From Tenebrio molitor (lineage: Eukaryota; Arthropoda; Insecta; Coleoptera; Tenebrionidae): a stretch of DNA of 64,000 nucleotides. The position numbers were made by a program, and so were the translations under genes. Under the pieces are notes generated by a model that saw nothing but the letters and a program-made list of their open reading frames with translations, was not told the origin of the DNA and did no database searches. The stretch is from NCBI RefSeq assembly GCF_963966145.1, contig NC_091048.1:10044001-10108000 (forward strand), in the 5' to 3' direction. Every line of letters begins with the position of its first letter. Within the stretch, counting starts at the first letter, position 1. Positions 10,126-20,227 of this stretch are shown one piece after another.

Positions 10126-11350
10126 GTTAGATTACTAGCATAGGTATTGTTACGTTATGTATTTTCCTTGATGGTGAAATTTTCTCAAAATAACGATTTG
10201 ACAGACTTCGCGTCGAGATGCACTGGAGACTGCTAGAGAGTACAACCTAAATGTGGGTGGTGGGTGGTGATAATCGGAAAAAAGTAAACTCCGAGTGGTT
10301 TAAACAAAATGAATATATTTTCACCCAGTTCTGCACACGTACAAATCTGATTATTTGATAATAAAACGTTTCTCACACTCAATAATTATGAACAAAAATG
10401 AAGGGTTGTGCCCTCGCCGCGACGAAAAAAAAAAAGGAAAACTCTCGAAAAGTAAATTGAATTCAAAACTAAATAAAAAAAAAGGGGGGAGAGCCGAAAG
10501 TGAAGCCCGATATCGTCCTCGACGCTATTCTTCTACGCCGCCCACGATCGGCGGGACCGTTCCCTCGGGCCTCACCTTGTTTCCCAAAAAAAAAGCTAAA
10601 TTTCAAAATAGAAAAGGAAGTCGCGCGGCGGACGAGGGCACAAAAGATAAAGGAATAAAATAAACAAGAAAAAAAACTGTTATCGGCCTGACAGGCCGTT
10701 TGCAGGCGAGGTCACCGGCAGACCGATAACTCAACCCGAACAAAAAAAACGTTCTGCCTGAAACGACGCGCTGGCTTCGCGCAAACTAAAATTTTTTTCT
10801 GTCACCCTGGCCTTGATCGTCACGGGGCGTCGACGTCTCTGGAGACCTGGACTTTCCTCGGGGACTTCCTCGGGCTCACGGCAGACGACGAAATCCGGGC
10901 GTGGAATTTGACTCCGCACTCCGGCGTTTGGTTCTTCACGAACCTTCCGTCGGGGAACCGCAAATCCGCTCCTCGGCATCTGGGTTTGGACTTCCTGGAC
11001 TCTTCCTCCAGCCTCACCCTCTTCGGAGCCTCGACGTCTCCACATCCTTTTCTCGCCGTTCAACCCGCACCGATCTGATCTCCCTGACCAAAGACCAAAG
11101 ACAAAAAGCCCTTCCCCGCACTCTCTCCTGTGTTTTATAGTTCCGCCCCTCTTAATTCCGGTTATTATTATTTTTGGCAAAACTTGCATTTTTTTAAATG
11201 TAACAGTATGTAGTTTTTAAGTTGTTTTCTTTTAAACATTTCTGTTTATTATAAAGAATTATTTTCTTTTACAAATACTAAGATAGGTTAGATTACTAGC
11301 ATTGGTATGTAGTTGTTTATGTAGTTTTTAAGTTGTTTTCTGTTTATTAT
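10108..11350 (+). repeat. Tandem duplication of the P1 3' flank, split by the solo LTR
   Basis: The block acaaatactaggataggtta/gattactagcataggtat at 10110-10147 recurs with few changes at 11270-11309, and gtagtttttaagttgttttc at about 11211 recurs at about 11322. Removing the LTR (10148-11205) leaves about 105 bases repeated twice in direct orientation. It may be a 3' subterminal repeat of the P element or a simple tandem duplication that predates the LTR. Confidence 0.55.
10148..11205. mobile_element. Probable solo LTR (1058 bases) with 4-base target duplication
   Basis: Begins TGTTACG and ends ATGTAACA, flanked on both sides by gtat (10144-10147 and 11206-11209). It has the TG...CA ends and short inverted termini of an LTR and no coding sequence. 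The inside is unusual: A-rich stretches near 10430-10660, then GC-rich sequence to about 11150, a TATA-like tgttttatagttccg near 11134 and an AATAAA near 10652. The open frames inside (10355-10663 and 10731-11189) look like chance frames. It lies just after the P1 stop codon. The gypsy-like class is a guess from the 4-base duplication. Confidence 0.6.
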
Positions 11351-11835
11351 GAAGAATTATTATCATGATATATGTAATAATAGCAGTTTCCTTGTGTTTC
11401 ATACATAATAAATGCATAAAAAAATAATAAATTTTTACTTTACCTACCTTATTCAGTTCTATGATTTTAAATACACCGCTACATCCTAATATCATACTAT
11501 TGGCCCGTCAGTGTGCAACAAAGAAAGAAACATTTTCTTTCTCATAGCCATTTACTACGCATGGATCTGACACTCTCGTTTTAACTATTATATTCCACAA
11601 TTTTTCTTGGAAAGGAAAATAATTGCCCCACAATCTTCCCACGTATTCTTAAACACGAGATAAATTTAAAATGTTATAGATACTTGAAACATTACATTTG
11701 GTAAAAATCCGCTCATTATTGATACAACATCGAAAAATGTGTTTTGTCATTATTTATTCTTATAGTTGCGAAAATAAAATTTAATTCAAATAAGTCATTT
11801 TTGACTAACTCTGTCACCAAATAACGTGTGCCGCA
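11351..11835. other. Non-coding AT-rich stretch
   Basis: About 485 bases without a credible gene. It starts with possible polyadenylation signals (cataataaatgcataaa near 11403), which may end the P1 transcription unit. The remainder shows no inverted repeat or motif that I can identify; the 5' terminus of the Tc1 fragment must lie somewhere in it. Confidence 0.35.
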
Positions 11836-12590
11836 ATGCAAAGACGTCATTTGAATAAAGAAACTTTTAATTTGATGCCGATATTGCATCAAAATGGACA
11901 TTCTGGTGCAGAAATTGCTGCTCTTTTTAATGTGTCTCCAAGTGTTGTTAGCAGAGCTTTAATAAGGTTCCGCCAGGAAGGATCGGCAAAAAGAAGACCA
12001 GGCAGTGGTTCAGAACGTAAAACCAACCAGAGAGAAGATCGCTATTTGCATATTCAAGCCAGACGGAATCCATTTATGAGTGCTCCATTATTGCAACGAG
12101 AATTGCAGAATGCCACTGGAATAAGAATTCCCGACCAAACTGTAAGGGATCGTTTAAAGGAAGTGGGACTGCTTAATCGTAGATCTGTCAGGCGTCCAAA
12201 GTTAACGGTTCCCAATAAAATAGCCAGAATAACTTGGGTTAATCAACGAATACAAGAACATTTTCAGTGGGAGCAAGGTTTATACACTGATGAATCCAGA
12301 TTCTGTGTATTTAGTGACAGTCAGAGAATAAGAGTCTGGAGAACACGAGGGGACCGCTATAGGCCCGAACACACAAAAAATTTAGTATCGTTCGAGGGTG
12401 GTGGCGTCATGGTTTGGGCAGGTATTACTTTTAATGGCCGCACCAACCTTCCCCTCTTTGACAATAATGTCACTGGTCAGATATACCGAGACGACATCAT
12501 CGTGCCTCATCGTGCACAAATTGTAATGCAAGCCATTAATGAGCTTGGTATTAATCATTTGGCTTTACCACCAGATTCTCCTGATCTAAA
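11836..12590 (+). pseudogene. Tc1-type transposase, internally deleted and 3'-truncated
   Basis: A cut-and-paste transposase of the Tc1 group. The first 120 residues carry paired helix-turn-helix domains (LHQNGHSGAEIAALFNVSPS, then GSAKRRPGSGSERKT, an AT-hook-like GRPR-type linker). The catalytic domain follows with GLYTDESRFCVF (first Asp) and GGGVMVWAGI. After TGQIYRDDIIVPH the family expects the second Asp block (HDNARPH type), but the reading jumps to RAQIVMQAINELGI, so this block is deleted in frame. It ends at LPPDSPDLNP where copia sequence starts. The catalytic set is therefore incomplete. Confidence 0.8.
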
Positions 12591-12593
12591 TCC

Positions 12594-13088
12594 TTGAAGG
12601 AGAAGAACCAGGCATTACAACGTTTCAAGGAATTTCGAGGTCTCTGTGAGCGTTTCAACAGGACAATAGTTGAACGTGCAAAATGTCTACTCTTTGAAGC
12701 CGAGGCAGTCAATACGGCAGTTTACCTCAAGAATAGGTCGCCGGCCTCAGGTCTAGGACAAATGACACCATTTGAAAGATGGACAGGTAGGAAACCTGAT
12801 GTCAGTCATGTTAGAGTATTTGGAAGCCCTGCAACGGTGCATATACCCAAGAACAAAAGACAAAAGTGGGATAAGAAAGCGACCAAATATAATTTTGTAG
12901 GTTATCCAGAGAATGTGAAAGGATACAGACTCTACAACCCAAAGACGAGACAAGTCACTACGAGCAGAGATGTAATTATCATGGAAAAGAATCAAATCAA
13001 CTCGGACAAGTCTCACATAGTAGTGAAGGAAAACAACAAAGTACCGGAGGTACAACCAGTGGAGGATGAAGACTCGACAGAAGAAGAC
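12594..13088 (+). pseudogene. Old copia element, integrase C-terminal fragment
   Basis: Reads CERFNRTIVERAKCLLFEAE, AVNTAVYLKNRSPA, MTPFERWTGRKPDVSHVRVF and DKKATKYNFVGYPENVKGY, the end of a Ty1/copia integrase. A few residues between LLFEA and EAVNTA are missing. The frame passes without a stop into LINE sequence at about 13089, giving a chimeric open frame of 284 codons that is not a real gene. The same copia remnant resumes at 16350. Confidence 0.75.
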
Positions 13089-14862
13089 AACTCTATTAGA
13101 GGTCTTAACTCTAAGCTACAGGAGATTCGCTTGTCATCTAGCTCAGCCCCGTATGACTGTATAGCCCTGTCGGAGACTTGGCTGTCTGAATCTGTTTTGG
13201 ATGGCGAGGTACTAGACTTGGATGCATATAATGTATTTAGATGTGATAGAAATTTTTCTGCTTGCGGTAATAGAAGGGGAGGTGGTGTTTTGCTGGCAGT
13301 GAGAAGGACCATCAGAGCTGTTTGCCTACACATTAATGATTTTGATGACTTTAGGATGCCTAGACATGTTGATATCTTGCTGGTCAGAATTTTCCTAGAT
13401 AGCTGTTCTGTCATTATTGGTCCATTTGTACATTCCTCCGGCTTCTAGAATCGATAATTATATAGTTCTCTTTGACTCCCTTATGGCAACTGATATGTTA
13501 TTTGATAATAACCTATTAATTATAGGTGACTTTAATATGCCTGATCTCCTAACTTCATCACAATCGCGGGGTTATGCAACAACATCCTCCATATATAAAC
13601 ATTTTTATCGCTTTTTAGATTTCTTTAACATGAGACAGTTTAACAAAATTGTGAATAGTATTGGCAGATTGCTAGACTTAGTTGTGTGCAATAAGTCCTG
13701 CCGTGTTGCTAAAGCAGACGATGTGCTTGTCCCAGAAGACAACTACCACCCGGCACCGGAGATAACTACGAGCTGGACGGAAGACACTCATAGCTTTCCG
13801 ACTCTCTCTTGTTTGAACTATAACTTTAGAAAAGCAGATTTTTATAGCCTATATATTGAGTTGTCTAGTATAGATTGGTCGTTTCTAGAACAAGCATATG
13901 AAACTGAGAGTGTTGTTGATTTGCTTTATCAAAAATTATACTCAGTTTTTAATAAACATATTCCGAGGAGGGGTGGCTCTCTTGGCACGTATCCTGCTTG
14001 GTTTGACAGGGAACTGATATACTTAATAAGGAGGAAGTTTAAGGCATGGCAAAGATATAAGCGTTCAGATCGAATTCATGACTACAATATTTTTAAACAA
14101 CTCAGAGCCGAGGTTAAGGAGAAAGAAAGGCACGCATACAATAATTACGTGACTAGGATGAACGCCAATGTCAAAGCTAATCCTAAATACTTTTGGAGTT
14201 TTGTGAACTCGATAAAAAAATCCACCTCAATTCCAGACGTCATGAATTATGTGGGTCTATATTAAAGGATCCGAAAGATATCGTAGATAAGTTTGCTGAG
14301 TACTTCTCGAAATCATTTATGGTAAATAATAAGAATCAACAATCTAATCAACATCTTACTGAACTTGTGAACAAAAACGTGTTATACTTAAATGATATAT
14401 CTGATGATGATGTACAAAAAGCTATAAAAAATCTGAAAAACAATCAAACGTCGGGCCCTGACCAGATACCCTCTTTCTTACTTTGTGACTGTAAAACAAT
14501 TCTCTCAAGTCCCTTAAAAACAATCTTTAATCTTATTGTTAAAACTTCTGTGCTTCCAGCTAGGTGGAGGAGTCTCGACTTTGCTCAGTATTCAAAAATG
14601 GTGATAAATCTGATAAAACCAACTATCGGCCAATAGCAATAATCAACAACTTTGCTAAAATGTTTGAATTTATTATGTTTGAAAGAATATATCATCACAT
14701 ATCTTCAAAAATCTCTCTTAACCAGTTTTATGGCTCGAAGATCGACCGTCACTAATTTGGTTTCCACCACGCAATTTTTGTGTGAAAGTTTGGATGCGCA
14801 TGGGCAGGTTGAGGATATATAGGTATATGGACATGTCCAAAGCATTTGATCGCGTGAATCAC
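13089..14862 (+). pseudogene. Non-LTR retrotransposon (LINE): endonuclease and part of reverse transcriptase
   Basis: The order is apurinic-type endonuclease, linker and reverse transcriptase. Endonuclease signs are DCIALSETWLSES (about 13155), RRGGGVLLAVR (13276) and LLIIGDFNMPD (about 13513). The linker has AWFDRELIYLIRRKFKAW. Reverse-transcriptase signs are NNQTSGPDQIPSFLL (14437), TNYRPIAIINNFAKMFE (14617) and MDMSKAFDRVNH (about 14826). It is split over at least four frames with stops. Both ends are missing: it starts within the endonuclease and stops in the middle of the palm domain at about 14862, where P-element sequence begins. The clade is jockey- or CR1-like by motif style; not certain. 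Confidence 0.75.
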
Positions 14863-15345
14863 ACGTACAAATTAAGTGAAGATCATATTGAAACCTTTTT
14901 TTTGCGCAATTAGGCCAAAAGGATTTCAGAATACACTGACTACACTGACGATGTTATTACCTACATTTGTGGCTACATAGCAAGAAAATTAAAAAATTAA
15001 AACGCTACAAGCATTCGGGGCACTTTTCCAGATTCTGCATTATTATCGGAAATTTTTGTATTGTAAAACAAAAATGTTATGTACTTATTAAGTTGATTAA
15101 TTATATTTACTAATGTGGAAAATAAAATTAATTGTGCAGAATAATTATAAATAAACTTTATATTAATAACATAATTACATAACATTTTTGTTTTATAATA
15201 CAAAAATTTCCGATAATATTGCAGAATGTTCTCAACTACTAAACCAAAATTCAATTTCCAGACTAATAAGTCGAAAAGATCGGGGAGGTTTAATTAAACT
15301 GTTTGTCTCTGTTGTAGAAATATGCAAGATCGCAGAAATGATTTT
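14863..15345 (+). pseudogene. P3: remnant of a P-element-like transposase C terminus
   Basis: Directly after the LINE break the sequence reads YKLSEDHIETFF (the P-element LSxDHxExFF segment), then after stops VITYICGYIARKLKN (about 14952), and after the palindrome at 15032-15227 FQTNKSKRSGGLIKLFVSVV then EICKIAEMIF (15258-15345). These three blocks are in the right order for the C-terminal third of a THAP9/P-element transposase. The segment between the first two blocks is largely deleted. It is the third P-like relic in the window. Confidence 0.55.
15032..15227. mobile_element. Inverted-repeat element inside P3
   Basis: The left arm attctgcattattatcggaa continues tttttgtattgtaaaacaaa; the right arm is its near-exact complement ending tccgataatattgcagaat. 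The arms are about 60 bases, with an AT-rich centre of about 75 bases. It interrupts P3 coding sequence and so is an insertion. Confidence 0.65.
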
Positions 15346-15388
15346 TAAAAGTAGGTAATAAAAATTTCGCTGGAAACGTTCTTATAAA

Positions 15389-15566
15389 GCCTGTTTGACA
15401 CGATGCTAAATTTATGAGAAAATTTACTAGTAAATGAGAGAGGACCAATGAACGATCAGGATCTGACAAAGACAGACTATGATCCTGATCGTTCATTGGT
15501 CCTGTCGAGGGTCTCTCTCATTTTCTAACAAATTTACTACGAAATTTAGCATCGTGTCAAACAAGC
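15389..15566. mobile_element. Hairpin MITE, 178 bases
   Basis: Almost entirely palindromic: gcctgtttgacacgatgcta then aatttatgag on the left and its complement ending agcatcgtgtcaaacaagc on the right; the centre pairs ccaatgaacgatcaggatc with gatcctgatcgttcattgg. The stem is about 80 bases with one small asymmetry. No target duplication is certain. Confidence 0.7.
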
Positions 15567-15691
15567 TTAAGACTTAAGTTATTTAACAAAAAAATATAAA
15601 AATTATTTTCCTGAATTAAATGTTCATCACTATTCAAAGTCAGTATTTTGCTGCATGCATTCGATTTTTTTTTTTGCTCTTTTTCATATGC

Positions 15692-15841
15692 CAAAAGGCC
15701 AGTGTCAAATTCATACAATAGCAGAGATATAAATGTAATGGTAGCCAATGTCACAATGAACTCAACCACATGAGCTAACGCTAAAAGACAAATGCCAATT
15801 GCAATTTTCTCAATGTGACAATTTTGACATTGGCCCTTTTA
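15692..15841. repeat. Short inverted repeat (possible MITE)
   Basis: aaaaggccagtgtcaaattc at 15692 is mirrored by gacaattttgacattggcccttttag at about 15818-15843. The arms are about 22 bases with two mismatches, separated by about 105 bases that include a weaker second copy (gccaatgtcacaatgaac). Limits are approximate. Confidence 0.45.
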
Positions 15842-16017
15842 GCATCAAGCCACGGAATTATATTCTTACATGTTTGTTATTTTATTCTAAAAAACGTTTC
15901 TGCCACTCTAAGAAGTATTAATAATTTATTAATCCTTTCACAATGTACTAATAAACTTGACTCAATTTCAATAGTAGTTGTTTTATTACAAATTAGTAAG
16001 AATTCTTATTAATTTCC

Positions 16018-16349
16018 CCATAAGAGCCAATATATAAGTTCAGAAAGTTGCCCACAGTCACGTGGTACCAGTCAGCCTCTCTTTGTTAAACCTGTTATTC
16101 GTTCATATGCTCCTTCTCACTCTTATGGCTACGGCGCATCTAGAGTAAATTGTAAAATCATTGGTCCTGACATATGCCTCTTAGTATGGTAAGAATATAA
16201 ATAAGCTGGCAGTAAGTGTGATTCCTAATGGGAGAGTAGTATCCTGCTGCTACTCATTCCAGTTATACTGCCTTTTGCCCGTAATTAGGTCATTACCTGT
16301 TGGCAAGCTCAACTGAATAATAATAATAATAACTCTGTTCCAGATCCGA
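16018..16349. other. Unassigned stretch with a TATA-like site
   Basis: About 330 bases without an open frame, between the hairpin elements and the resumed copia remnant. It includes gaatataaataagctggcag at about 16192, a good TATA-box match, and ends in an ataataataataa run near 16318. It could be part of a solo LTR inserted in the copia remnant, but I found no matching ends. Confidence 0.25.
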
Positions 16350-17630
16350 ATGATCCTACGTATGTCTGCGACACATCGAGCTCATATTCAACAAAAGATG
16401 AATCAAACCATTCACTTTCTGAAGGAAAGGTACGGTTTCACAAACCAATGTGTGTTGGACGAATCGGAATCGTGTGGTGAAGAAATCACTTATGAAGAAG
16501 CGATGAACGGGGCAAAAAAGGAGACGTGGACACAAGCGATGATGGAAGAGCTGAAGGCTTTCGAAGACAACCAAGCATGGGAATTGGTAGATGTGAAGAA
16601 GGCAGACAGAGTGGTACAGTGTAAGTGAGTTTTTAAGAAGAAATTTGAAAGTGACAACAAAGTGAGATTTCGTGCCAGACTGGTAACCAAGGGGTTCACC
16701 CAAAAAGAAGGTGTGGACTACAAAGAAATCTATTCACCTGTTCTTATGTACTCAATTTTAAGATTGTTATTTGCTTTAAGTGTAAAACTCAAATTTACAA
16801 TTACTCATTTAGATGTAACTACAGCATTCTTGAATGGTTACCTTGATGAAAATGTATACATGCAAGTTCCACCAAATTTAGAATGTAAAAGTAATTGTGT
16901 ACTAAAACGTGCAATCTATGGTCTAAAACAATCTGCTAGAGCTTGGAACAAAAGAGTTGATGATTGTTTGTTAGAGTAAGGCTATGTGAAATCAAAATTG
17001 GAACCTTGTTTGTACAGTAAAAAAATTAGGAAGGAACGGATAATAATAGCTGTTTTCGTTGATGATTTTTTCATATCTTTTAATAGTGAAACTATGACAG
17101 ACGAGTTAAAAAAGAGTTTAATGTCAAAAGTTAAAATTAGAGATTTAGGGCAAGTGACACAATGTTTAGGTAGGTATAAGGGTAAAAATGTATGAAAATG
17201 GCAGTATTTCCTTAGATCAAAAGCAATTTGAAGAATATATTTTGAAGAAATTAAACATGTCAGATTGTAAACGTGCTGATACTCCCATAGAAACTAAATT
17301 AAGATTAGAAAAATGAGATGTTTGTAAACAGTATCCTTACCAACAACTAACAGGAAGCCTTATGTACTTATCAGTGTTAACGCGCCCTGATATCTCATAC
17401 AGTGTTTGTTATTTAAGTCAGTTCAATAATTGCTTTACGTCAGTTCATTGGAAACAAGCAAAAAGAATACTGAAACATTTGCAAAAAACTAAATCAAATG
17501 GATAGATGTTTACTAATGATAATTGTAACTTGGAAGGTTTTGTCGATGCAGACTGGACATCAAATGCAATAGATAGGAAATCCTAGACCGGGTTTTGTTT
17601 CAACTTTTCAGGTAGGTACTGTAATATCTT
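16350..17630 (+). pseudogene. Old copia remnant: reverse transcriptase
   Basis: The Ty1/copia reverse transcriptase can be followed through several stops and shifts: EAMNGAKKETWTQAMMEELK, ARLVTKGFTQKEGVDYKEIY, THLDVTTAFLNGYLDENVYM, RAIYGLKQSARAWN, FVDDFFISF (the YVDD block, here FVDD), and then out of frame YENGSISLDQKQFEEYIL, LTGSLMYLSVLTRPDISYSV and FVDADWTSN (RNase H). In-frame stops occur at about 16628, 16977 and 17313. The sequence is cut at about 17630 by a MITE and continues at 17885. Confidence 0.75.
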
Positions 17631-17884
17631 AGTGCTTATTCACAATGGACATAAGCTTGACATAAGGCATAAGAAATTCATGATACATGCAGTGAATATA
17701 CTATTAATTTTACGTTACCTATGAGAAGTGACCTCAGTGAACGTTATTGTTATTGTGTACAAAAAGGCATGAAGAATCATATTCGAGTTATATGAACACA
17801 TAAATTATTTTCCAATTGCCCAAATTTATAAATTATTCTTAGGTATCTCTTATGTATTTCTTATGTCCATTGTGAATAAGCACT
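17631..17884. mobile_element. MITE family F, copy 1, inserted in the copia remnant
   Basis: Starts agtgcttattcacaatggac then ataagc and ends ttatgtccattgtgaataag then cact, a 25-base inverted repeat. It separates two parts of the copia RNase H domain. A second, much-interrupted copy lies at 45193-46330 and shares the internal sequences gaagtgacct and gcatgaagaatcatattcga. Confidence 0.8.
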
Positions 17885-18166
17885 AATACATGGCAATCGC
17901 TGAAGCCTGTAAAGAGGCTATATTTCGTTGTTCTGTTTAACGATAACCAAGGTGCTCAGATGTTGACAGAAAATGCTTTGTTCCATAAACGAACCAAGCA
18001 CATTGATGTGCGACATCATCTTGTTAGACAAGCTGTTGCTAACAACCTGATAAAGATAGTTTATCTGACAACTTCTGAAATGCTTGCAGACCTGTTAACC
18101 AAAGGTTTACCTAGCGTAAGGCATAATTATTTTGTGAGTAAATCAGGGATTCAAAATATTGTTTAA
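17885..18166 (+). pseudogene. Old copia remnant: RNase H end
   Basis: Just after the MITE another frame reads YMAIAEACKEAIF, the conserved EAEY(M/V)A block of copia RNase H. From 17960 it reads RTKHIDVRHHLVRQAVANN and MLADLLTKGLP, the usual end of a Ty1/copia polyprotein, with a stop at 18164-18166. One frameshift lies between the blocks. Confidence 0.75.
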
Positions 18167-18200
18167 TGGTCGAAGTTCTTTTTAGGTTCAGATTATTTTG

Positions 18201-18444
18201 ATAGGTGGAGGTGTTAAAATTAGTTTATAATTGGTAAAGTTTGTCCAGCGAGAGATTGGTTGACATAAAAACCACCAAATTCTACATAGAGGAAGTAATA
18301 CCTAGCGCACGTAAAATTTGAAATATATCCTTCAATCAGTAACATTTTTGCCCCGAAATTACGCTCTAATTAATGTATTCTAATGCATTTTGTAGTGTTG
18401 GGTTAATTTAATAGAATTTAAAATCTCCCAATCTCTCACTGGAC
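18201..18444. other. Possible copia polypurine tract and 3' LTR start, with an inverted repeat
   Basis: ataggtggaggtg at about 18201 resembles a polypurine tract, and TGTTAAAATTAG from 18212 would be the start of the 3' LTR. Within it gtccagcgagagattggt (18243) is mirrored by ccaatctctcactggac (to 18444), which may be a separate 200-base MITE. No 5' LTR of this remnant was found, so the LTR call is tentative. Confidence 0.35.
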
Positions 18445-18705
18445 CTTATATCAAAATACTCTGTTTGCGATTTACTGGCGCCATCTAGCGCACTTGTGTG
18501 GACATTGTCGTTGGTACTTGTACGGGTTGACCCCAACTCGTCAACTGGCAAAACACCAAGCTCCATTTCATCAACACCCAATTGATCAACGCAACATAAC
18601 CCCAACGATCCAACTAGACAAAGGTTAGTTTCATCAACTTTATTGTGTTTGTTGTGGTTAAAAACGAGAAATGTTATGTTTTAGATAAGTCAACGGGAAT
18701 CTAAC
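18445..18705. other. Non-coding stretch rich in short gtcaac/gttgac copies
   Basis: Between about 18523 and 18650 the words gttgaccccaac, cgtcaact, catcaacaccc, gatcaacgc, ccccaacgatccaact and tcatcaac follow each other at 12-20 base intervals. Such a cluster could be the terminal region of the element that carried the FLYWCH gene just downstream (Mutator-like elements often have repetitive ends). I did not find a matching inverted end. Confidence 0.3.
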
Positions 18706-19177
18706 ATGGCATCGTTTATCAAGACACAACGAGACTGTCAAAAATTACTCTTCGAAGGCTACTCTTATTATATGATTAGACGTGGTAACAACGGCCAAAG
18801 GAATTGGCGTTGCGACGAAACAAGCATCAAGTGTAAAGGTTCCGCAGTTAGTGACAAAGATGATAACGTTAAATTAGGCACACCACACACTCATGGTCTA
18901 TCTCCTACACGTATAAACGTTAAAGTGACAAAACACAATATAAAAGAAGCCGCTACACAGGGTAACATTACACCTCGAGATGTTGTTAGTGGAGCAATAA
19001 AAGGAATAAGTGACTGTCAAAACAAGTCTTCCAGAGATAAGAATTCTTCAAAAGACAGTTTGTCGTAAACGAAAAGCAACTGGAATCAGTCCAGTGATTC
19101 CGCACTCATTAACGGAGGCCCCAAACAAAAAGACCGTCAAAAATATATATCCTATGCTAATATCGAGGAACAATTAA
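18706..19177 (+). pseudogene. FLYWCH zinc-finger protein fragment (Mutator-like element accessory domain)
   Basis: The open frame 18706-19068 (120 residues) has the FLYWCH pattern: FIKTQRDCQKLLFEGYSYYM, RGNNGQRNWRCDETSIKCKG and TPHTHGLSP, that is Phe-Leu-Tyr-Trp-Cys-His-type order with two Cys and two His ligands. FLYWCH fingers are common at the start of insect Mutator-like transposases and related proteins. Near 19045 the frame shifts and continues as VCRKRKATGISPVIPHSLTE to a stop at about 19177. No Mutator transposase follows; gypsy sequence begins at about 19190. Confidence 0.6.
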
Positions 19178-19189
19178 CGAAATTAGCCG

Positions 19190-19829
19190 GTAATAGCTAT
19201 TTACAATCGAGTGTGGGAAGTTACATTTTGCAGCGCGAATACCTACTAATACCTGCGATATTGTTGTGAATCATGTGTCAGGTTTGACCGAGCCAGAAAT
19301 AGCACGTTTAAGGCTGATATTGGGTCAGAGGCGTAAACAAACTCCAGGACACATTACCACTGGCACTCTTCGGATCGAATTGAAAGATGATATCCCAGTG
19401 GCGTATCGACCACGTCGTCTATCATATAGTGAACGTCTCCATGTCAAAAAAATTGTCCAGGAGCTGTTGGCCGACGGGATTATAAGCAAAAGTCAATCTG
19501 TATATGCAAGCCCTATTGTACTTATTAAGGAAAAAACTGGCGATCTTAGAATGTATGTCGACTTTCATGATATCAATCGGAAGGCAGTCAAGGATCGCTA
19601 TCCACTTCCACACATACTCGACCAAGTGGATGCTCTCTGTTCTGCCCGTTATTACACAACCCTAGGCATGAAAGCGGGATTTCATCAGATGGAAATTGAA
19701 GCAGACTTCCGCCATTACACTGGTTTTGTTACCCCAGATCATCGAGCTAATAATATATGGAGGGAGGCAAGAGTGAGAGATCGCGATATCTGTTTGAGAG
19801 GTCCGACAGGCAGGCATAAAGCACGATAA
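19190..19829 (+). pseudogene. Gypsy-type reverse transcriptase, N-terminal half only
   Basis: Reads IVQELLADGIISKSQSVYA, SPIVLIKEKTGDLRMYVDF, KDRYPLPHILDQVDAL and YYTTLGMKAGFHQMEIE, the fingers and first palm motif of a Ty3/gypsy reverse transcriptase. In TTLGMKAGFHQ the position usually held by the first catalytic Asp (TTLDLKSGFHQ) is Gly, so the enzyme would be inactive. Recognisable sequence stops soon after TGFVTPD (about 19740) and the frame ends by chance at 19829. It is a fragment placed just before the P2 gene. Confidence 0.75.
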
Positions 19830-19887
19830 ACGCACCTCGATCTCGCTGTTATTGGTTTATTTAATCTATTAGTGCACCATAACCACC

Positions 19888-20227
19888 ATGGTTGTTTCTT
19901 GTTCCGCGTTTGGGTGCCAAGAAAGACAAAAAAGGGCAGCGATATTTCGTTTCACAAGTGCGGAACTTACAATTCATAGAAAGAAAATTGTTCAAATATT
20001 ATCACTTCAAGTTTCCCAGCAATTAGGCCCTAAGAAAAAAATTGATAATCTCTACTAAACGAGACAAATTTGTTCCCATTGCTGTATCTAGAATTTTTAG
20101 TAAACATTTTAAAGATGAAGACTTTAGACAGATAAAGAATTCAATGAATCCTGATGCGAAGTTGAGGCTTCTCAAAAAGGATGCGGTTCCTTCTATTTTT
20201 AATTTTCCCCTTCACTTGAAAATAAAT
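19888..20227 (+). pseudogene. P2 transposase, THAP domain (segment 1 of 5)
   Basis: From the ATG at 19888 the frame gives VVSCSAFGCQERQKRAA (first Cys pair) and a basic helix, then shifts near 20045 to KRDKFVPIAVSRIFSKHFKD, DEDFRQIKN and KKDAVPSIFNFPLHL, the end of a THAP domain including the AVPSIF box. The Cys of the CxxHF ligand pair is replaced: IFSKHF instead of the usual CSKHF. The gene is cut at 20227 by the copia element and continues at 24661 with NEPKYWRLSQKR. It is the N terminus of the P-element-like transposase that extends to about 33344. Confidence 0.7.

Noticed and set aside
10731..11189. 152-codon open frame on - (and 79 codons on + in the same place)
   Set aside because: It lies in the GC-rich half of a probable solo LTR, has repetitive Arg/Glu/Gly-rich composition and no recognisable domain.
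12594..13448. 284-codon frame as one protein
   Set aside because: It is an accidental fusion of copia integrase (to about 13088) and LINE endonuclease sequence; the two parts belong to different elements.
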